Of a DNA stretch of 64,000 bases, positions 34,295-48,859 are shown piece after piece. The notes beneath the pieces were generated by a model that searched no databases, was not told where the DNA came from, and saw only the letters and a program-made list of their open reading frames with translations. The translations under genes and the position numbers were made by a program. The number at the start of each line of letters is the position of its first letter. Within the stretch, counting starts at the first letter, position 1. The DNA comes from Haliotis asinina (Eukaryota; Mollusca; Gastropoda; Lepetellida; Haliotidae), in contig NC_090291.1 of the NCBI RefSeq assembly GCF_037392515.1, forward strand, positions 30,304,001 through 30,368,000. The letters run 5' to 3'.

Positions 34295-37200
34295 CAATTC
34301 TTCATGAGGCCTCAAAGTGGCCAGACCTCGCGAAGGAAGTAAAAAGACCATAATACCTTCCTCTGCAGTCACTAAGAGAAATTGTTTTTTGATCATCAGT
34401 TATTCATCACGGTATAGTGCAATCCCCTCTGTCATATTCCTTAGTGAAGGAAGATGCCTATATTCAAGGCAAGAATGATGAGGGGAATATCTTAACCCAT
34501 CAGTTGGTATCACATTGTTATTTTCTAGTGTTGCAAAACTAGATGACACGTTATAAAAGAAATATAAATAATACCTTTGTATGTGAAAAACATTTGAAGG
34601 GGCAAAGTTGTCAGAGTTTTATGTTGAAAAATCGTGTTTGTCAATTATGTTTGTGTTGAGTGCTTTATAAATTGTTTTATTTGATGTTTATATTCACATG
34701 CTGTTAATAACATTGTCTGAACTAGATAGTAGGATACTAGTGTTTGACAGATTGCAGAAATAGGATGTCGGTTCAACAGCTAGACATCATGTGTCCGGCA
34801 AAACAGGCGACAGATAACATCAGTCTGTTAGTTCATCACAACACAGAGTTAAACTAAAGCCGTCGGAACATGTCCTGGCTACATCTCCACAAACAATTTC
34901 AGCAACTGTGCTCCTCTCTCACTCCAGTGTCTATCATGTTGTTGACCACGTTTCAAGGCGATGAGCTTGATCAACCGAGTGGCACAACGGGTGCCTACAG
35001 TGGACAGCTCCCATCACGCTGTCACAAGCCGCCCAGTTTTAACCAAGACATGGGCCTACGCTAGTGGTCGTCACCATGGCAATCAGGCATAATGCAAGGC
35101 TTTTGTTTCAGAAAGAGGTCGACCCCAGCACAAAGGAGACTCAAGGGGTGGCCACACAATCAAGTGCTCGCATAGAGGTGAGCTCTGAAAGATTTTTTGA
35201 CGATGTTTTAGTGCCGGTAGACCTTGTCCGTCACTGGCAAAGCCTGTCTTCTGATCAAATTCATATTCCAATCCGTAACGGGTTGTAACATCGACCTCGC
35301 TTCGTTGTCCATGCAGTAACACATCCCTAAGGCAATAACTTTCTCGAAACAGGAATATTCAATCATTAATGTTGAAACAGTGAACTCCTAGCCAAAGGTA
35401 TAATTATACCTTCTCAGTATGAACAGGGTGAATATATATCGACTATCTCTATAAAACTCTACACTATATATGTGACACATCGCAACAAATGCGTTGACTA
35501 TGTACTTTCCAAATGGAAAATCTCACACCCGTTTAGCCGTTAGAGCGAAAGGATTATATGAAACTAATCACAAACAGGAGGGATCACGTGCCCTCCAAAA
35601 CGTCACAGTTTATAAATACATATATCTATTCCCAGTGTCTCTCAAGCCATGGCCTATGTGCATCTGTAAGCAAACAATTGCATTTAAATGGGTTGCTGCA
35701 CTTTACGTGCAGAGAAACCTGATTACAGCAGTGCTCATACAAAGTCAGCGGATCGTTGCAGGTGTGCATTTAGATATAGTACATGTTGCCTTTCTACATT
35801 TTCATCTTAGAGCTAAACAGTAATATGTCACGGTGACAGTGAAACAAATGTATCCAATACAGAATGTGCAAGTCTCTACTACAAAATAGACAAAAAATAG
35901 TAAAATATCTTATCAAGGAAATTTTAAGAACTGTGTTCATTTGAGAAATTAGATGTTAGTCTTGCGAATCATGAAACTTTTAGAATATTGTTGACCTGTC
36001 TTCGCATCATCAATTTGTATGACGATATGCAATTGCAATAAGACAACTTTTACAGGTAGAAGCGTAACCTACTTTTAAAGGATAGCATAGTAGCTCACCT
36101 TTGGATGTCATAGTCAATTCATTCTTGTACTATGATCTACTTTTAAAGGGTAGAGGTATAACCTACTTTTGATTGTTATATTGAAATACAATGTAAAAGT
36201 TGGTAGATAGTAGATATCCTGGGTCTTTCCTTGGGGTGTTCAGAAGTTCTTGCCAATGACATTGTCATTCCAGGCCAATGCCGTGTCAAAGCTGTCTGGC
36301 ATTTGACATGCTTTTCCATTCCTACAATAATGATTGCACATTGAAGTTTTGTTGCAATAAATGTAACGTCCTTGTTTCATTGTCAGATGGGTACTGATTG
36401 GTTTCCTACATCTCTTTTATGTCTCAAATTTCACAACAACAGACTAGAGTTTTCAAGAAAAATGGCGGACTACAAATCTTCTCTTACATAAAAGAACAAA
36501 ATCACCGCCGTGCATGAAGACATTGTGAAGACACACAGTCTGCTAACAAGATGTGCTAGATAAATAAATTGTCGGTTTCTTCAAACATGTCGAATGCCTT
36601 TGGTGTCTTGTGAAACTGCACACATCTTCAACTTGCCGATAATTGAAAATTAGCGTAGCACTGACCTAGGCTACTCCATGGTTCAGCATCAATTACTGAA
36701 GGGCTGGCTGTAAGTTTACTAAACTGGTTATAAGATGTAGGTTAAAGTATATTTCACAAGTACAAATACATTTCCAATGTCACATTATTGTCCCACAGAA
36801 TTGAATGTAACCAGCAATCGAGCGATTCACTAGACATGGGTAGGTGAAACCTGTTCTCCAGGTTACAAATTTCAAACGTGAGTCCATGCGAGAGTTCTGT
36901 CATGCATTGCAGCGTGTATAATATTCACTTCAATTAAAACTGCCAATTGTCTTATTATAGAGATCAGACAACACCTACCAGTATAATGCGGCTCCAGGAC
37001 GGAAAATGGACGTATCCAACTGCATTTTCTATTATTCCCACCTGTTTTAACGTGAAACTCTAACATCCAATGAGAGATTCGCTCTACTATTTGGGGAGGG
37101 TCTGCAGCTTGAGATTTGTTTTTTTTTTCCGGACATGTGTCCTGACTTCGTCCTAGAAAGCTTTAAATGGAAATAAACTCATCAGGTTAGTGATAGCCAA

Positions 37201-38841
37201 GGTACTCTACAGAGGTCAACAGAGTATAAATCGTGCAGTTTTTCGAACGATCAAAGCGACAGAAGCATTTGTCAGACCGAAAACGAGCCGAGGCGAGTCG
37301 GGCCGCCATTTCACAGTCACACCGTCCTATATCTTACACATTTAGATCATACTTCCAAGTACATTGTGTGTGTTGTTACGTAACAAGTCGGAATGTATTT
37401 ACAAAATGTCCCCATGACAATTCACTAGCCATTCAGGCCTGAAAGTGTGGAGATTTACCTGCTCGTGGCCATTTCACACACTCGTTCAGGCTGTGGATGG
37501 ATGACAGACCTCATAAAATATGGCTGACCTGGTAAGCTGCGCGTTTCACGTGTGACATGGAAGCTGAGGGAGGTTCTACGCCTAAATCTCTGTATGCTCG
37601 AAGTATCATCGATTTCTTCCAGGATATACTTGTTTCAAATACTTCTGCTGTGACATTTCATGTGAACGGGATGAAGAGTCGTCGTAAATTCTAAAGTCTC
37701 CTGCTCTTTCTTTGTAGATAGATTCTTACCAGAAGCAGTGATACGTCTTTCTCATCTTCAATGTCATGTACTGAAGATAATGGTGTGATGTGAATCTGTC
37801 TGTCTGGAGATGCACTGATGCATTGGGATCTTTATCAAATCTGATGAGAGAGGTGTCTATACAATGGATCCCTGACATTCTGAGTGAGTTTGGAGCCTTC
37901 ACCAAAGTGATGACAGAGCGGATTGGTGCTAAGAACGAACCCAGTCCTTGAGGTTCTGTTGTTGTATATTTGCTGGAATCCCCTTACTTCTGGAAAATTG
38001 GTCAAACCTCTGCCACGTACCTCAAAACAGACTTCTGGTAGATCTGCATAGAGACCTGGAGACAGCTGGTCTTCTGGAATAGCTGGTCACGTTCTTCTTG
38101 ATATGCTCCATGCATGCAGATCAAAGACACTTGATTTTGCTGCTTCTGAGGATAAGTGTGAAGGTTTGACCAATCTCAAAGTTTTAGAACCAGACTGTCT
38201 GCTAACAGGGTGGGTTGACTGTCGTAGTCATCAATGACAGATTGGACGGTCGAGAGGCCCAGTGGTTAGTGCCTTCGAGAACTGCCTAACCTCAGTGAAT
38301 GATGTGAAGACGCTTGTTCTCTTCTGGAGACGACAACCCTGAGGTTACATCTATGTCGAGATGTACTCCTCAACCCTGTAGAGATGCATTAACATACAGA
38401 TGAAGGTTGAAACTTGGCTCGCTGAGAAGGTCCCTGCACAGACCTTCATTGATATTTACCATTAAAACAGTGAAACCAATTTCGTATTACTGCTTCTTGC
38501 GAAAGACAAGCTGAAGCATTGCTTGCCATTGAGCCGCACATAAAGTTGGGGAATAATCACACAGATTTTGGTAGTCAAACATATCCAAGATATTTTTAGT
38601 GTTGCCTTTGTTTTGCCTCTGATCACGTTCATTTTGATAAGATAAATTCCAAGCATACACACATTTTATAAAAGGGTTCAGTACTGAAAAGGAGTCTTCA
38701 TTGTTTCAAAATACTGTGTACTATTCTACAGTTATGCATCTCTTGTCTTTTCATGAACCTGTGAATCACTATTTAAGAAAATTATTGTCGAATAATGAAT
38801 GGCAGTACTAAAGCTTGAAAGGGAAAAGCCGCAAATAGTAA
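34295..38841. repeat. Array copy 2 (full length, 4547 bp)
   Basis: Contains the ~0.9-kb segment missing from copy 1. Nearly identical to copy 3. Confidence 0.95.
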
Positions 38842-41800
38842 CAATTCTTCATGAGGCCTCAAAGTGGCCAGACCTCGCGAAGGAAGTAAAAAGACCATAA
38901 TACCTTCCTCTGCAGTCACTAAGAGAAATTGTTTTTTGATCATCAGTTATTCATCACGGTATAGTGCAATCCCCTCTGTCATATTCCTTAGTGAAGGAAG
39001 ATGCCTATATTCAAGGCAAGAATGATGAGGGGAATATCTTAACCCATCAGTTGGTATCACATTGTTATTTTCTAGTGTTGCAAAACTAGATGACACGTTA
39101 TAAAAGAAATATAAATAATACCTTTGTATGTGAAAAACATTTGAAGGGGCAAAGTTGTCAGAGTTTTATGTTGAAAAATCGTGTTTGTCAATTATGTTTG
39201 TGTTGAGTGCTTTATAAATTGTTTTATTTGATGTTTATATTCACATGCTGTTAATAACATTGTCTGAACTAGATACTAGTGTTTGACAGATTGCAGAAAT
39301 AGGATGTCGGTTCAACAGCTAGACATCATGTGCCCGGCAAAACAGGCGACAGATAACATCAGTCTGTTAGTTCATCACAACACAGAGTTAAACTAAAGCC
39401 GTCGGAACATGTCCTGGCTACATCTCCACAAACAATTTCAGCAACTGTGCTCCTCTCTCACTCCAGTGTCTATCATGTTGTTGACCACGTTTCAAGGCGA
39501 TGAGCTTGATCAACCGAGTGGCACAACGGGTGCCTACAGTGGACAGCTCCCATCACGCTGTCACAAGCCGCCCAGTTTTAACCAAGACATGGGCCTACGC
39601 TAGTGGTCGTCACCATGGCAATCAGGCATAATGCAAGGCTTTTGTTTCAGAAAGAGGTCGACCCCAGCACAAAGGAGACTCAAGGGGTGCCCACACAATC
39701 AAGTGCTCGCATAGAGGTGAGCTCTGAAAGATTTTTTGACGATGTTTTAGTGCCGGTAGACCTTGTCCGTCACTGGCAAAGCCTGTCTTCTGATCAAATT
39801 CATATTCCAATCCGTAACGGGTTGTAACATCGACCTCGCTTCGTTGTCCATGCAGTAACACATCCCTAAGGCAATAACTTTCTCGAAACAGGAATATTCA
39901 ATCATTAATGTTGAAACAGTGAACTCCTAGCCAAAGGTATAATTATACCTTCTCAGTATGAACAGGGTGAATATATATCGACTATCTCTATAAAACTCTA
40001 CACTATATATGTGACACATCGCAACAAATGCGTTGACTATGTACTTTCCAAATGGAAAATCTCACACCCGTTTAGCCGTTAGAGCGAAAGGATTATATGA
40101 AACTAATCACAAACAGGAGGGATCACGTGCCCTCCAAAACGTCACAGTTTATAAATACATATATCTATTCCCAGTGTCTCTCAAGCCATGGCCTATGTGC
40201 ATCTGTAAGCAAACAATTGCATTTAAATGGGTTGCTGCACTTTACGTGCAGAGAAACCTGATTACAGCAGTGCTCATACAAAGTCAGCGGATCGTTGCAG
40301 GTGTGCATTTAGATATAGTACATGTTGCCTTTCTACATTTTCATCTTAGAGCTAAACAGTAATATGTCACGGTGACAGTGAAACAAATGTATCCAATACA
40401 GAATGTGCAAGTCTCTACTACAAAATAGACAAAAAATAGTAAAATATCTTATCAAGGAAATTTTAAGAACTGTGTTCATTTGAGAAATTAGATGTTAGTC
40501 TTGCGAATCATGAAACTTTTAGAATATTGTTGACCTGTCTTCGCATCATCAATTTGTATGACGATATGCAATTGCAATAAGACAACTTTTACAGGTAGAA
40601 GCGTAACCTACTTTTAAAGGATAGCATAGTAGCTCACCTTTGGATGTCATAGTCAATTCATTCTTGTACTATGATCTACTTTTAAAGGGTAGAGGTATAA
40701 CCTACTTTTGATTGTTATATTGAAATACAATGTAAAAGTTGGTAGATAGTAGATATCCTGGGTCTTTCCTTGGGGTGTTCAGAAGTTCTTGCCAATGACA
40801 TTGTCATTCCAGGCCAATGCCGTGTCAAAGCTGTCTGGCATTTGACATGCTTTTCCATTCCTACAATAATGATTGCACATTGAAGTTTTGTTGCAATAAA
40901 TGTAACGTCCTTGTTTCATTGTCAGATGGGTACTGATTGATTTCCTACATCTCTTTTATTTCTCAAATTTCACAACAACAGACTAGAGTTTTCAAGAAAA
41001 ATGGCGGACTACAAATCTTCTCTTACATAAAAGAACAAAATCACCGCCGTGCATGAAGACATTGTGAAGACACACAGTCTGCTAACAAGATGTGCTAGAT
41101 AAATAAATTGTCGGTTTCTTCAAACATGTCGAATGCCTTTGGTGTCTTGTGAAACTGCACACATCTTCAACTTGCCGATAATTGAAAATTAGCGTAGCAC
41201 TGACCTAGGCTACTCCATGGTTCAGCATCAATTACTGAAGGGCTGGCTGTAAGTTTACTAAACTGGTTATAAGATGTAGGTTAAAGTATATTTCACAAGT
41301 ACAAATACATTTCCAATGTCACATTATTGTCCCACAGAATTGAATGTAACCAGCAATCGAGCGATTCACTAGACATGGGTAGGTGAAACCTGTTCTCCAG
41401 GTTACAAATTTCAAACGTGAGTCCATGCGAGAGTTCTGTCATGCATTGCAGCGTGTATAATATTCACTTCAATTAAAACTGCCAATTGTCTTATTATAGA
41501 GATCAGACAACACCTACCAGTATAATGCGGCTCCAGGACGGAAAATGGACGTATCCAACTGCATTTTCTATTATTCCCACCTGTTTTAACGTGAAACTCT
41601 AACATCCAATGAGAGATTCGCTCTACTATTTGGGGAGGGTCTGCAGCTTGAGATTTGTTTTTTTTTTCCGGACATGTGTCCTGACTTCGTCCTAGAAAGC
41701 TTTAAATGGAAATAAACTCATCAGGTTAGTGATAGCCAAGGTACTCTACAGAGGTCAACAGAGTATAAATCGTGCAGTTTTTCGAACGATCAAAGCGACA

Positions 41801-43380
41801 GAAGCATTTGTCAGACCGAAAACGAGCCGAGGCGAGTCGGGCCGCCATTTCACAGTCACACCGTCCTATATCTTACACATTTAGATCATACTTCCAAGTA
41901 CATTGTGTGTGTTGTTACGTAACAAGTCGGAATGTATTTACAAAATGTCCCCATGACAATTCACTAGCCATTCAGGCCTGAAAGTGTGGAGATTTACCTG
42001 CTCGTGGCCATTTCACACACTCGTTCAGGCTGTGGATGGATGACAGACCTCATAAAATATGGCTGACCTGGTAAGCTGCGCGTTTCACGTGTGACATGGA
42101 AGCTGAGGGAGGTTCTACGCCTAAATCTCTGTATGCTCGAAGTATCATCGATTTCTTCCAGGATATACTTGTTTCAAATACTTCTGCTGTGACATTTCAT
42201 GTGAACGGGATGAAGAGTCGTCGTAAATTCTAAAGTCTCCTGCTCTTTCTTTGTAGATAGATTCTTACCAGAAGCAGTGATACGTCTTTCTCATCTTCAA
42301 TGTCATGTACTGAAGATAATGGTGTGATGTGAATCTGTCTGTCTGGAGATGCACTGATGCATTGGGATCTTTATCAAATCTGATGAGAGAGGTGTCTATA
42401 CAATGGATCCCTGACATTCTGAGTGAGTTTGGAGCCTTCACCAAAGTGATGACAGAGCGGATTGGTGCTAAGAACGAACCCAGTCCTTGAGGTTCTGTTG
42501 TTGTATATTTGCTGGAATCCCCTTACTTCTGGAAAATTGGTCAAACCTCTGCCACGTACCTCAAAACAGACTTCTGGTAGATCTGCATAGAGAGCTGGAG
42601 ACAGCTGGTCTTCTGGAATAGCTGGTCACGTTCTTCTTGATATGCTCCATGCATGCAGATCAAAGACACTTGATTTTGCTGCTTCTGAGGATAAGTGTGA
42701 AGGTTTGACCAATCTCAAAGTTTTAGAACCAGACTGTCTGCTAACAGGGTGGGTTGACTGTCGTAGTCATCAATGACAGATTGGACGGTCGAGAGGCCCA
42801 GTGGTTAGTGCCTTCGAGAACTGCCTAACCTCAGTGAATGATGTGAAGACGCTTGTTCTCTTCTGGAGACGACAACCCTGAGGTTACATCTATGTCGAGA
42901 TGTACTCCTCAACCCTGTAGAGATGCATTAACATACAGATGAAGGTTGAAACTTGGCTCGCTGAGAAGGTCCCTGCACAGACCTTCATTGATATTTACCA
43001 TTAAAACAGTGAAACCAATTTCGTATTACTGCTTCTTGCGAAAGACAAGCTGAAGCACTGCTTTCCATTGAGCCGCACATAAAGTTGAGGAATAATCACA
43101 CAGATTTTGGTAGTCAAACATATCCAAGATATTTTTAGTGTTGCCTTTGTTTTGCCACTGATCGCGTTCATTTTGATAAGATAAATTCCAAGCATACACA
43201 CATTTTATCAAAGGGTTCAGTACTGAAAAGGAGTCTTCATTGTTTCAAAATACTGTGTACTATTCTACAATTATGCATCTCTTGTCTTTTCATGAACCTG
43301 TGAATCACTATTTAAGAAAATTATGGTCGAATAATGAATGGCAGTACTAAAGATTGAAAGGGAAAAGCCGCAAATAGTAA
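38842..43380. repeat. Array copy 3 (full length, 4539 bp)
   Basis: Copy-2 type until about 43.01 kb, then it shares copy-4 variants (GCACTGCTTTCCATTGAGC, GCCACTGATCGCG) to its end. Confidence 0.95.
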
Positions 43381-46300
43381 CAATTCTTCATGAGGCCTCA
43401 AAGTGGCCAGACCTCGCGAAGGAAGTAAAAAGACCATAATACCTTCCTCTGCAGTCACTAAGAGAAATTGTTTTTTGATCATCAGTTATTCATCACGGTA
43501 TAGTGCAATCCCCTCTGTCACATTTCGTAGTGAAGGAAGATGCCTATATTCAAGGCAAGAATGATGAGAGGAATATCTTAACCCATCAGTTGGTATCACA
43601 TTGTCATTTTCTAGTGTTGCAAAACTAGATGACATGTTATGAAAGAAATATAAATAATAACGTTGTGTGTGAAAAACATTTGAAGGGGCAAAGTTGTCAG
43701 AGTTTTATGTTGAAAAATCGTGTTTGTCAATTATGTTTGTGTTGAGTGATTAATAAATTGTTTTGGTTGATTTTATATTCACGTGCTGTTAACAATATTG
43801 TCTAGACTAGATCGTAGTGTACCAGTGATTGACAGATTGCAAAACCCTGTCTGAGCTACTGTGCCTAGGCAAAACATAACAAGCGAAATTCTCAAGGTGA
43901 AAAATAGGATGTCTGTTCAACAGCTAGACATTATGTCTCTGGCAAAACAGGCGACAGATAACATCAGTCTGTTTGTCCATCATAACACAGAGTTAAACTA
44001 AAGCCGTCGGAACATGTCCTGGCTACATCTCCACAAACAATTTCAGCAACTACGCCCCTCTCTCACTCCAGTGTCTATCATGTTGTTGACAACTTTGATC
44101 AACCGAGTGGCACAACGGGTACCTACAGTGGACAGCTCCCATCACGCTGTCACAAGCCGCCCAGTTTTAACCAAGACATGGGCCTACGCTAGTGGTCGTC
44201 ACCATGGCAATCAGGCATAAGGCAAGGCTTTTGTTTCAGACAGAGGTCGACCCCGGCACAAAGGAGACTCAAGGGGTGGCCACACAATCAAGTGCTCGCA
44301 TAGAGGTGAGCTCTGAAAGATTTTTTGACGATGTTTTATTGCCGGTAGACCTTGTCCGTCACTGGCAAAGCCTGTCTTCTGATCATATTCATATTCCAAT
44401 CCGCAACGGGTTGTTACATCGACCTCGCTTCGTTGTCCATCCAGTAACACATCCCTAAGGCAATAACTTTCTCGAAACAGGAATATTCAATCATTAATGT
44501 TGAAACAGTGAACTCCTAGCCAAAGGTATAATTATACTTTCTCAGTATGAACAGGGTGAATATATATCGACTATCTCTATAAGACTCTACACTATATATG
44601 TGACACATCGCAACAAATGCGTTGACTATGTACTTTCCAAATGGAAAGTCTCACACTCGCTTAGCCGTTAGAGCGAAAGGATTATATGAAACTAATCACA
44701 AACAGGAGGGATCACGTGCCCTCCAAAACGTCACAGTTTATAAATACATATATATATATTCCCAGTGTCTCTCTAGCCTTGGCCTATGTGCATCTGTAAG
44801 CTAACAATTGCATTTAAATGGGTTGCTGCACTTTACGTGCAGAGAAACCTGATTACAGCAGTGCTCATACAAAGTCAGTGGATCGTTGCAGGTGTGCATT
44901 TAGATATAGTACATGTTGCCTTTCTACTTTTTCATCTTAGAGCTAAACAGTAATATGTCACGGTGACAGTGAAACAAATGTATCCAATACAGAGTGTGCA
45001 AGTCTCTACTACAAAATAGACAAAAAATAGTAAAATATCTTATCAAGGAAATTTTAAGAACTGTGTTCATTTGAGAAATTAGATGTTAGTCTTGCGAATC
45101 ATGAAACTTTTAGAATATTGTTGACCTGTCTTCGCATCATCAATTTGTATGACGATATGCAATTGCAATAAGACAACTTTTGTTCAGAAGTTCTTGCCAA
45201 TGACATTGTCATTCCAGGCCAATGCCGTGTCAAGCTGTCTTGCATTTGACATGCTTTTCCATTCCTACAATAATGATTGCACATTGAAGTTTTGTTGCAA
45301 TAAATGTAACGTCCTTGTTTCATTGTCAGATGGGTATTGATTGTTTTCCTACATCTCTTTTATTTCTCAAATTTCACAACAGCAGACTAGAGTTTTCAAG
45401 AAAAATGGCGGACTACAAATCTTCTCTTACATAAAAGAACAAAATCACCACCGTGCATGAAGACATTGTGAAAACACACAGTCTGCTAACAAGATGTGCT
45501 AGATAAATGAATTGTCGGTTTCCTCAAACATGTGGAATGCGTTTGGTGTCTTGTGAAACTGCACACGTCTTCAACTTACCGCTAATTGAAAATTAGCGTA
45601 GCACTGACCTAGGCTACTCCATGGTTCAGCATCAATTACTAAAGGGCTGGCTGTAAGTTTACTAAACTGGTTATAAGATATAGGTTAAAGTATATTTCAC
45701 GAGTACAAATACTGTCCCAATGTCACATTATTGTCCCACAGAATTGAATGTAACCAGCAATCGAGCGATTCACTAGACATGGGTAGGTGAAACCTGTTCT
45801 CCAGGTGACAAATTTCAAACGTGAGTCCATGCGAGAGTTTTGTCATGCACATCAGCGTGTATAATATCCACTTCAATGTAAATGAAGTACAGAGCTGCTG
45901 TTTTGAACTGCCAATTGTCTTATTATGGAGATCAGACAACACCTACCAGTATAATGCGGCTCCAGGACAGAAAATGGACGTATCTAACTGCATTTTCTAT
46001 TATTCCCACCTGTTTTTACGTGAAACTCTAACATCCAATGAGAGATTCGCTCTACTATTTGGGGAGGGTCTGCACCTTGGGAGTGGTTTTCTTCCGGGCA
46101 TATGTCCAGACTTCGTCCTTGAAAGTTTTAAATGGAAATAAACTCATCAGGTTAGTGATACCCAAGGTACTGTACAGAGGTCAACGGAGTATAATTCGTG
46201 CAGTTTTTTGAACGATCAAAGCGACAGAAGCATTTGTCAGACCGAAAACGAGCCGAGGCGAGTCGGGCCGCCATTTTGCAGTCACACCGTCCTATATCTT

Positions 46301-47776
46301 ACACATTTAGATCATACTTCCAAATACATTGCGTGTTGTTACCTAACAAGTCGGAATGTATTTACAAAATGTCCCCATGACAATTCACTAGCCATTCAGG
46401 CCTGAAAGTGTGGAGATTTACTTGCCCGTGGCCATTTCGCACACTGGTTCAGGCTGTGGATGGATGACGGACCTCATACAATATGGCTGACCTGGTAAGC
46501 TGTGCGTTTCACATGTGACATGGAAGCTGAGGGAGGTTCTACGCCTAAATCTCTGTATGCTCGAAGTATCATCGATCTCTTCCAGGATATAGTTGTTTCA
46601 AATATTTCTGCTGTGACATTTCATATGAACGGGATGAAGAGTCGTCGTAAATTCTAAAGTCTGCTGCTCTTTCTTCGTAGATAGATTCTGACCAGAAGCA
46701 GTGATACGTCTTTCTCATCTTCAATGTCATGTACTGAAGATAATGGTGTGATGTGAAACTGTCTGTCTGGAGATGCACTGATGCATTTTGGATCTTTATC
46801 AAATCTGGTGAGAAAGGTGTCTATATAATGTATTTCTGACATTCTGATTGAGTTTGGAGCCTTCACCAAAGTGATGACAGAGCGGATTGGTGCTAAGAAT
46901 GAACCCAGTCCTTGAGGTTCTGAGGTTGTATATTTGCTGGAATCCCCTTACTTCTGGAAAAGTGGTCAAATCTCTTCCACTTACCTCAAAACAGACTTCT
47001 GGACCTGGAGACAGCTGCTCTTCTGGAATAGCTGGTCACGTTCTTCTCGATATGCTCCATGCATGGAGATCACAGACACTTGATTTTGCTGCTTCTGAGG
47101 ATAAGTGTGAAGGTTTGACCAATCTCAAAGTTTTAGAACCAGACTGTCTGCTAACAGGGTGGGTTGTCTGTCATAGTCATCAATGACAGATTGGACGGTC
47201 GAGAGGCCCAGTGGTTAGTGCCTTCGAGAACTGCCTAACCTCAGTGAATGATGTGAAGACGCTTGTTCTCTTCTGGAGACGACAATCCTGAGGTTACATC
47301 TGTGTCGAGATGTACTCCTCAACCCTGTAGAGATGCATTAACATACAGATGAAGGTTGAAGCTTGGCTCACTAAGAAGGTCCCTGCACAGACCTTCATTG
47401 ATATTTACCATTAAAACAATGAAACCAATTTCGTATTACTGCTTCTTGCGAAAGACAAGCTGAAGCACTGCTTTCCATTGAGCCGCACATAAAGTTGAGG
47501 AATAATCACACAGATTTTGGTAGTCAAACATATCCAAGATATTTTTAGTGTTGCCTTTGTTTTGCCACTGATCGCGTTCATTTTGATAAGATAAATTCCA
47601 AGCATACACACATTTTATCAAAGGGTTCAGTACTGAAAAGGAGTCTTCATTGTTTCAAAATACTGTGTACTATTCTACAATTATGCATCTCTTGTCTTTT
47701 CATGAACCTGTGAATCACTATTTAAGAAAATTATGGTCGAATAATGAATGGCAGTACTAAAGATTGAAAGGGAAAA
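43381..47776. repeat. Array copy 4 (most diverged)
   Basis: Carries many substitutions and several indels against copies 2 and 3, including a loss near 45180 and a 25-bp block near 45880 that copies 1-3 lack. Ends next to unique sequence. Confidence 0.95.
46887..47186 (+). pseudogene. LRR-like relic, array copy 4
   Basis: Longest open version of the relic: EVLRLYICWNPLTSG, then GHVLLDMLHAWRSQTLDF and LTNLKVLEPDCLLTG. No intact flanking exons, so a functional gene is unlikely. Confidence 0.35.
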
Positions 47777-47963
47777 TAGTATGTCAAAGTTTATGCACTG
47801 CGCATGAGCACAAAATGCAAAATTTGAGATGCCTCCAGATCTGAAATTATTTCACACATGTTCTTATATGATGATGGCCAGTTTCGGTGCTTTCATCACC
47901 AAATGTACAATTCTTATGAAAACTTCCACTACTTGGAATATCACGAAAACTGTTCTCAATCCT

Positions 47964-48512
47964 CAAGTCTAAGGAAACTTAGTCTTCGTATTATTCGTGA
48001 TACTCCCACACCGAGTTTAACAAACCATAGTATCAGATCGCGTTCGGTGACCTTTAAGCGACCTATGACCGTCCCTCAAATGTGAGACGACTGAACGGAT
48101 TTAGCAAATCAGTTAACAGCTACTGTTTGGGACTTCCAAAATTACGCGGTCACTGCCACTGAAATCTCAACAAACGAAAATCCTCATACAACACAGACAT
48201 TTGACCTGCAGTATTCACGCTTTGGGCTTTTTGAAGACATGGTTAACATTAGCTAATATTTCCGCAAGCTGACATCCTTGACAAAACGCTATTTTCAGCG
48301 ACTGTTTACTCACTGTTGTGACCTGGAAGCGATCGTACGGAAAATAGCAGTCGGAATCGTTCGAGGTTTGATTTAAAAAGGTATGCGCGAATGCCAGCTT
48401 TCGCGATTTGGCAAGCTGTGTTGTGATTGGTCAGTCTCAAAGGTTACCTGACGCGAACTCCTACTAGGGTTTGTTAGACTCAGTATAAGAGTGTAACGAA
48501 TATAACTGACAG
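47964..48512. mobile_element. MITE copy, eroded
   Basis: Similar throughout to 62944-63545: GTTTAACAAACC near the left end, TTTGACCTGCAGTATTCACG inside, and GGGTTTGTTAGACTCAGT near the right end. The termini are inverted repeats but are less well kept than in the other copy. Confidence 0.7.
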
Positions 48513-48859
48513 TAAGTGAGATATATTTTATGGGGACAATCAAAATAGTTTAGTAACATTATTTTAGGGACAGGCTGAAACTAAACTGGTTCCCGTTCGT
48601 TACTGCGACCGATTAAGCTTGGACGGCAGCTCACTCAGGCGCAGTGATGCCTTATCATGGAACTCTGGGTAGGAGAATAGGACGGATGGGAAAGAGCCAG
48701 GGAGGCGAGAAGCAGCATGCACTGAGTTACCTCCCATACCTCAAGGACATGACAAAGAGGCAGTATACCGGTACTTATTATCTACGAGGCCGAAAATATC
48801 GGGTGTTTCAATTTTTCATACTATGCACTTGGGCAAAATATCGCTTTTCAATGTTGATG

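Larger units (their letters stand above)
30649..47776. repeat. Tandem array of four ~4.54-kb units
   Basis: Head-to-tail copies begin at the shared string CAATTCTTCATGAGGCCTCA: 30649, 34295, 38842 and 43381. The array ends near 47776 at GATTGAAAGGGAAAA. Full units are 4547 and 4539 bp. Copy 1 lacks the ~0.9 kb equivalent to 34772-35668. Copy 4 lacks about 190 bp near 45180 and has extra sequence near 43830. Copies 2 and 3 are nearly identical. No ORF exceeds about 109 codons, so the unit is not an intact gene. Confidence 0.95.

Noticed and set aside
35494..35823. 109-codon ORF repeated in array copies 2 and 3
   Set aside because: Present in two near-identical copies only because of the duplication; truncated in copy 4, no family resemblance and no splice logic.
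30649..47776. Array as an LTR retrotransposon or CRISPR-like repeat
   Set aside because: No gag/pol coding, no LTR-internal-LTR order and no short spaced repeats; units follow each other head to tail.
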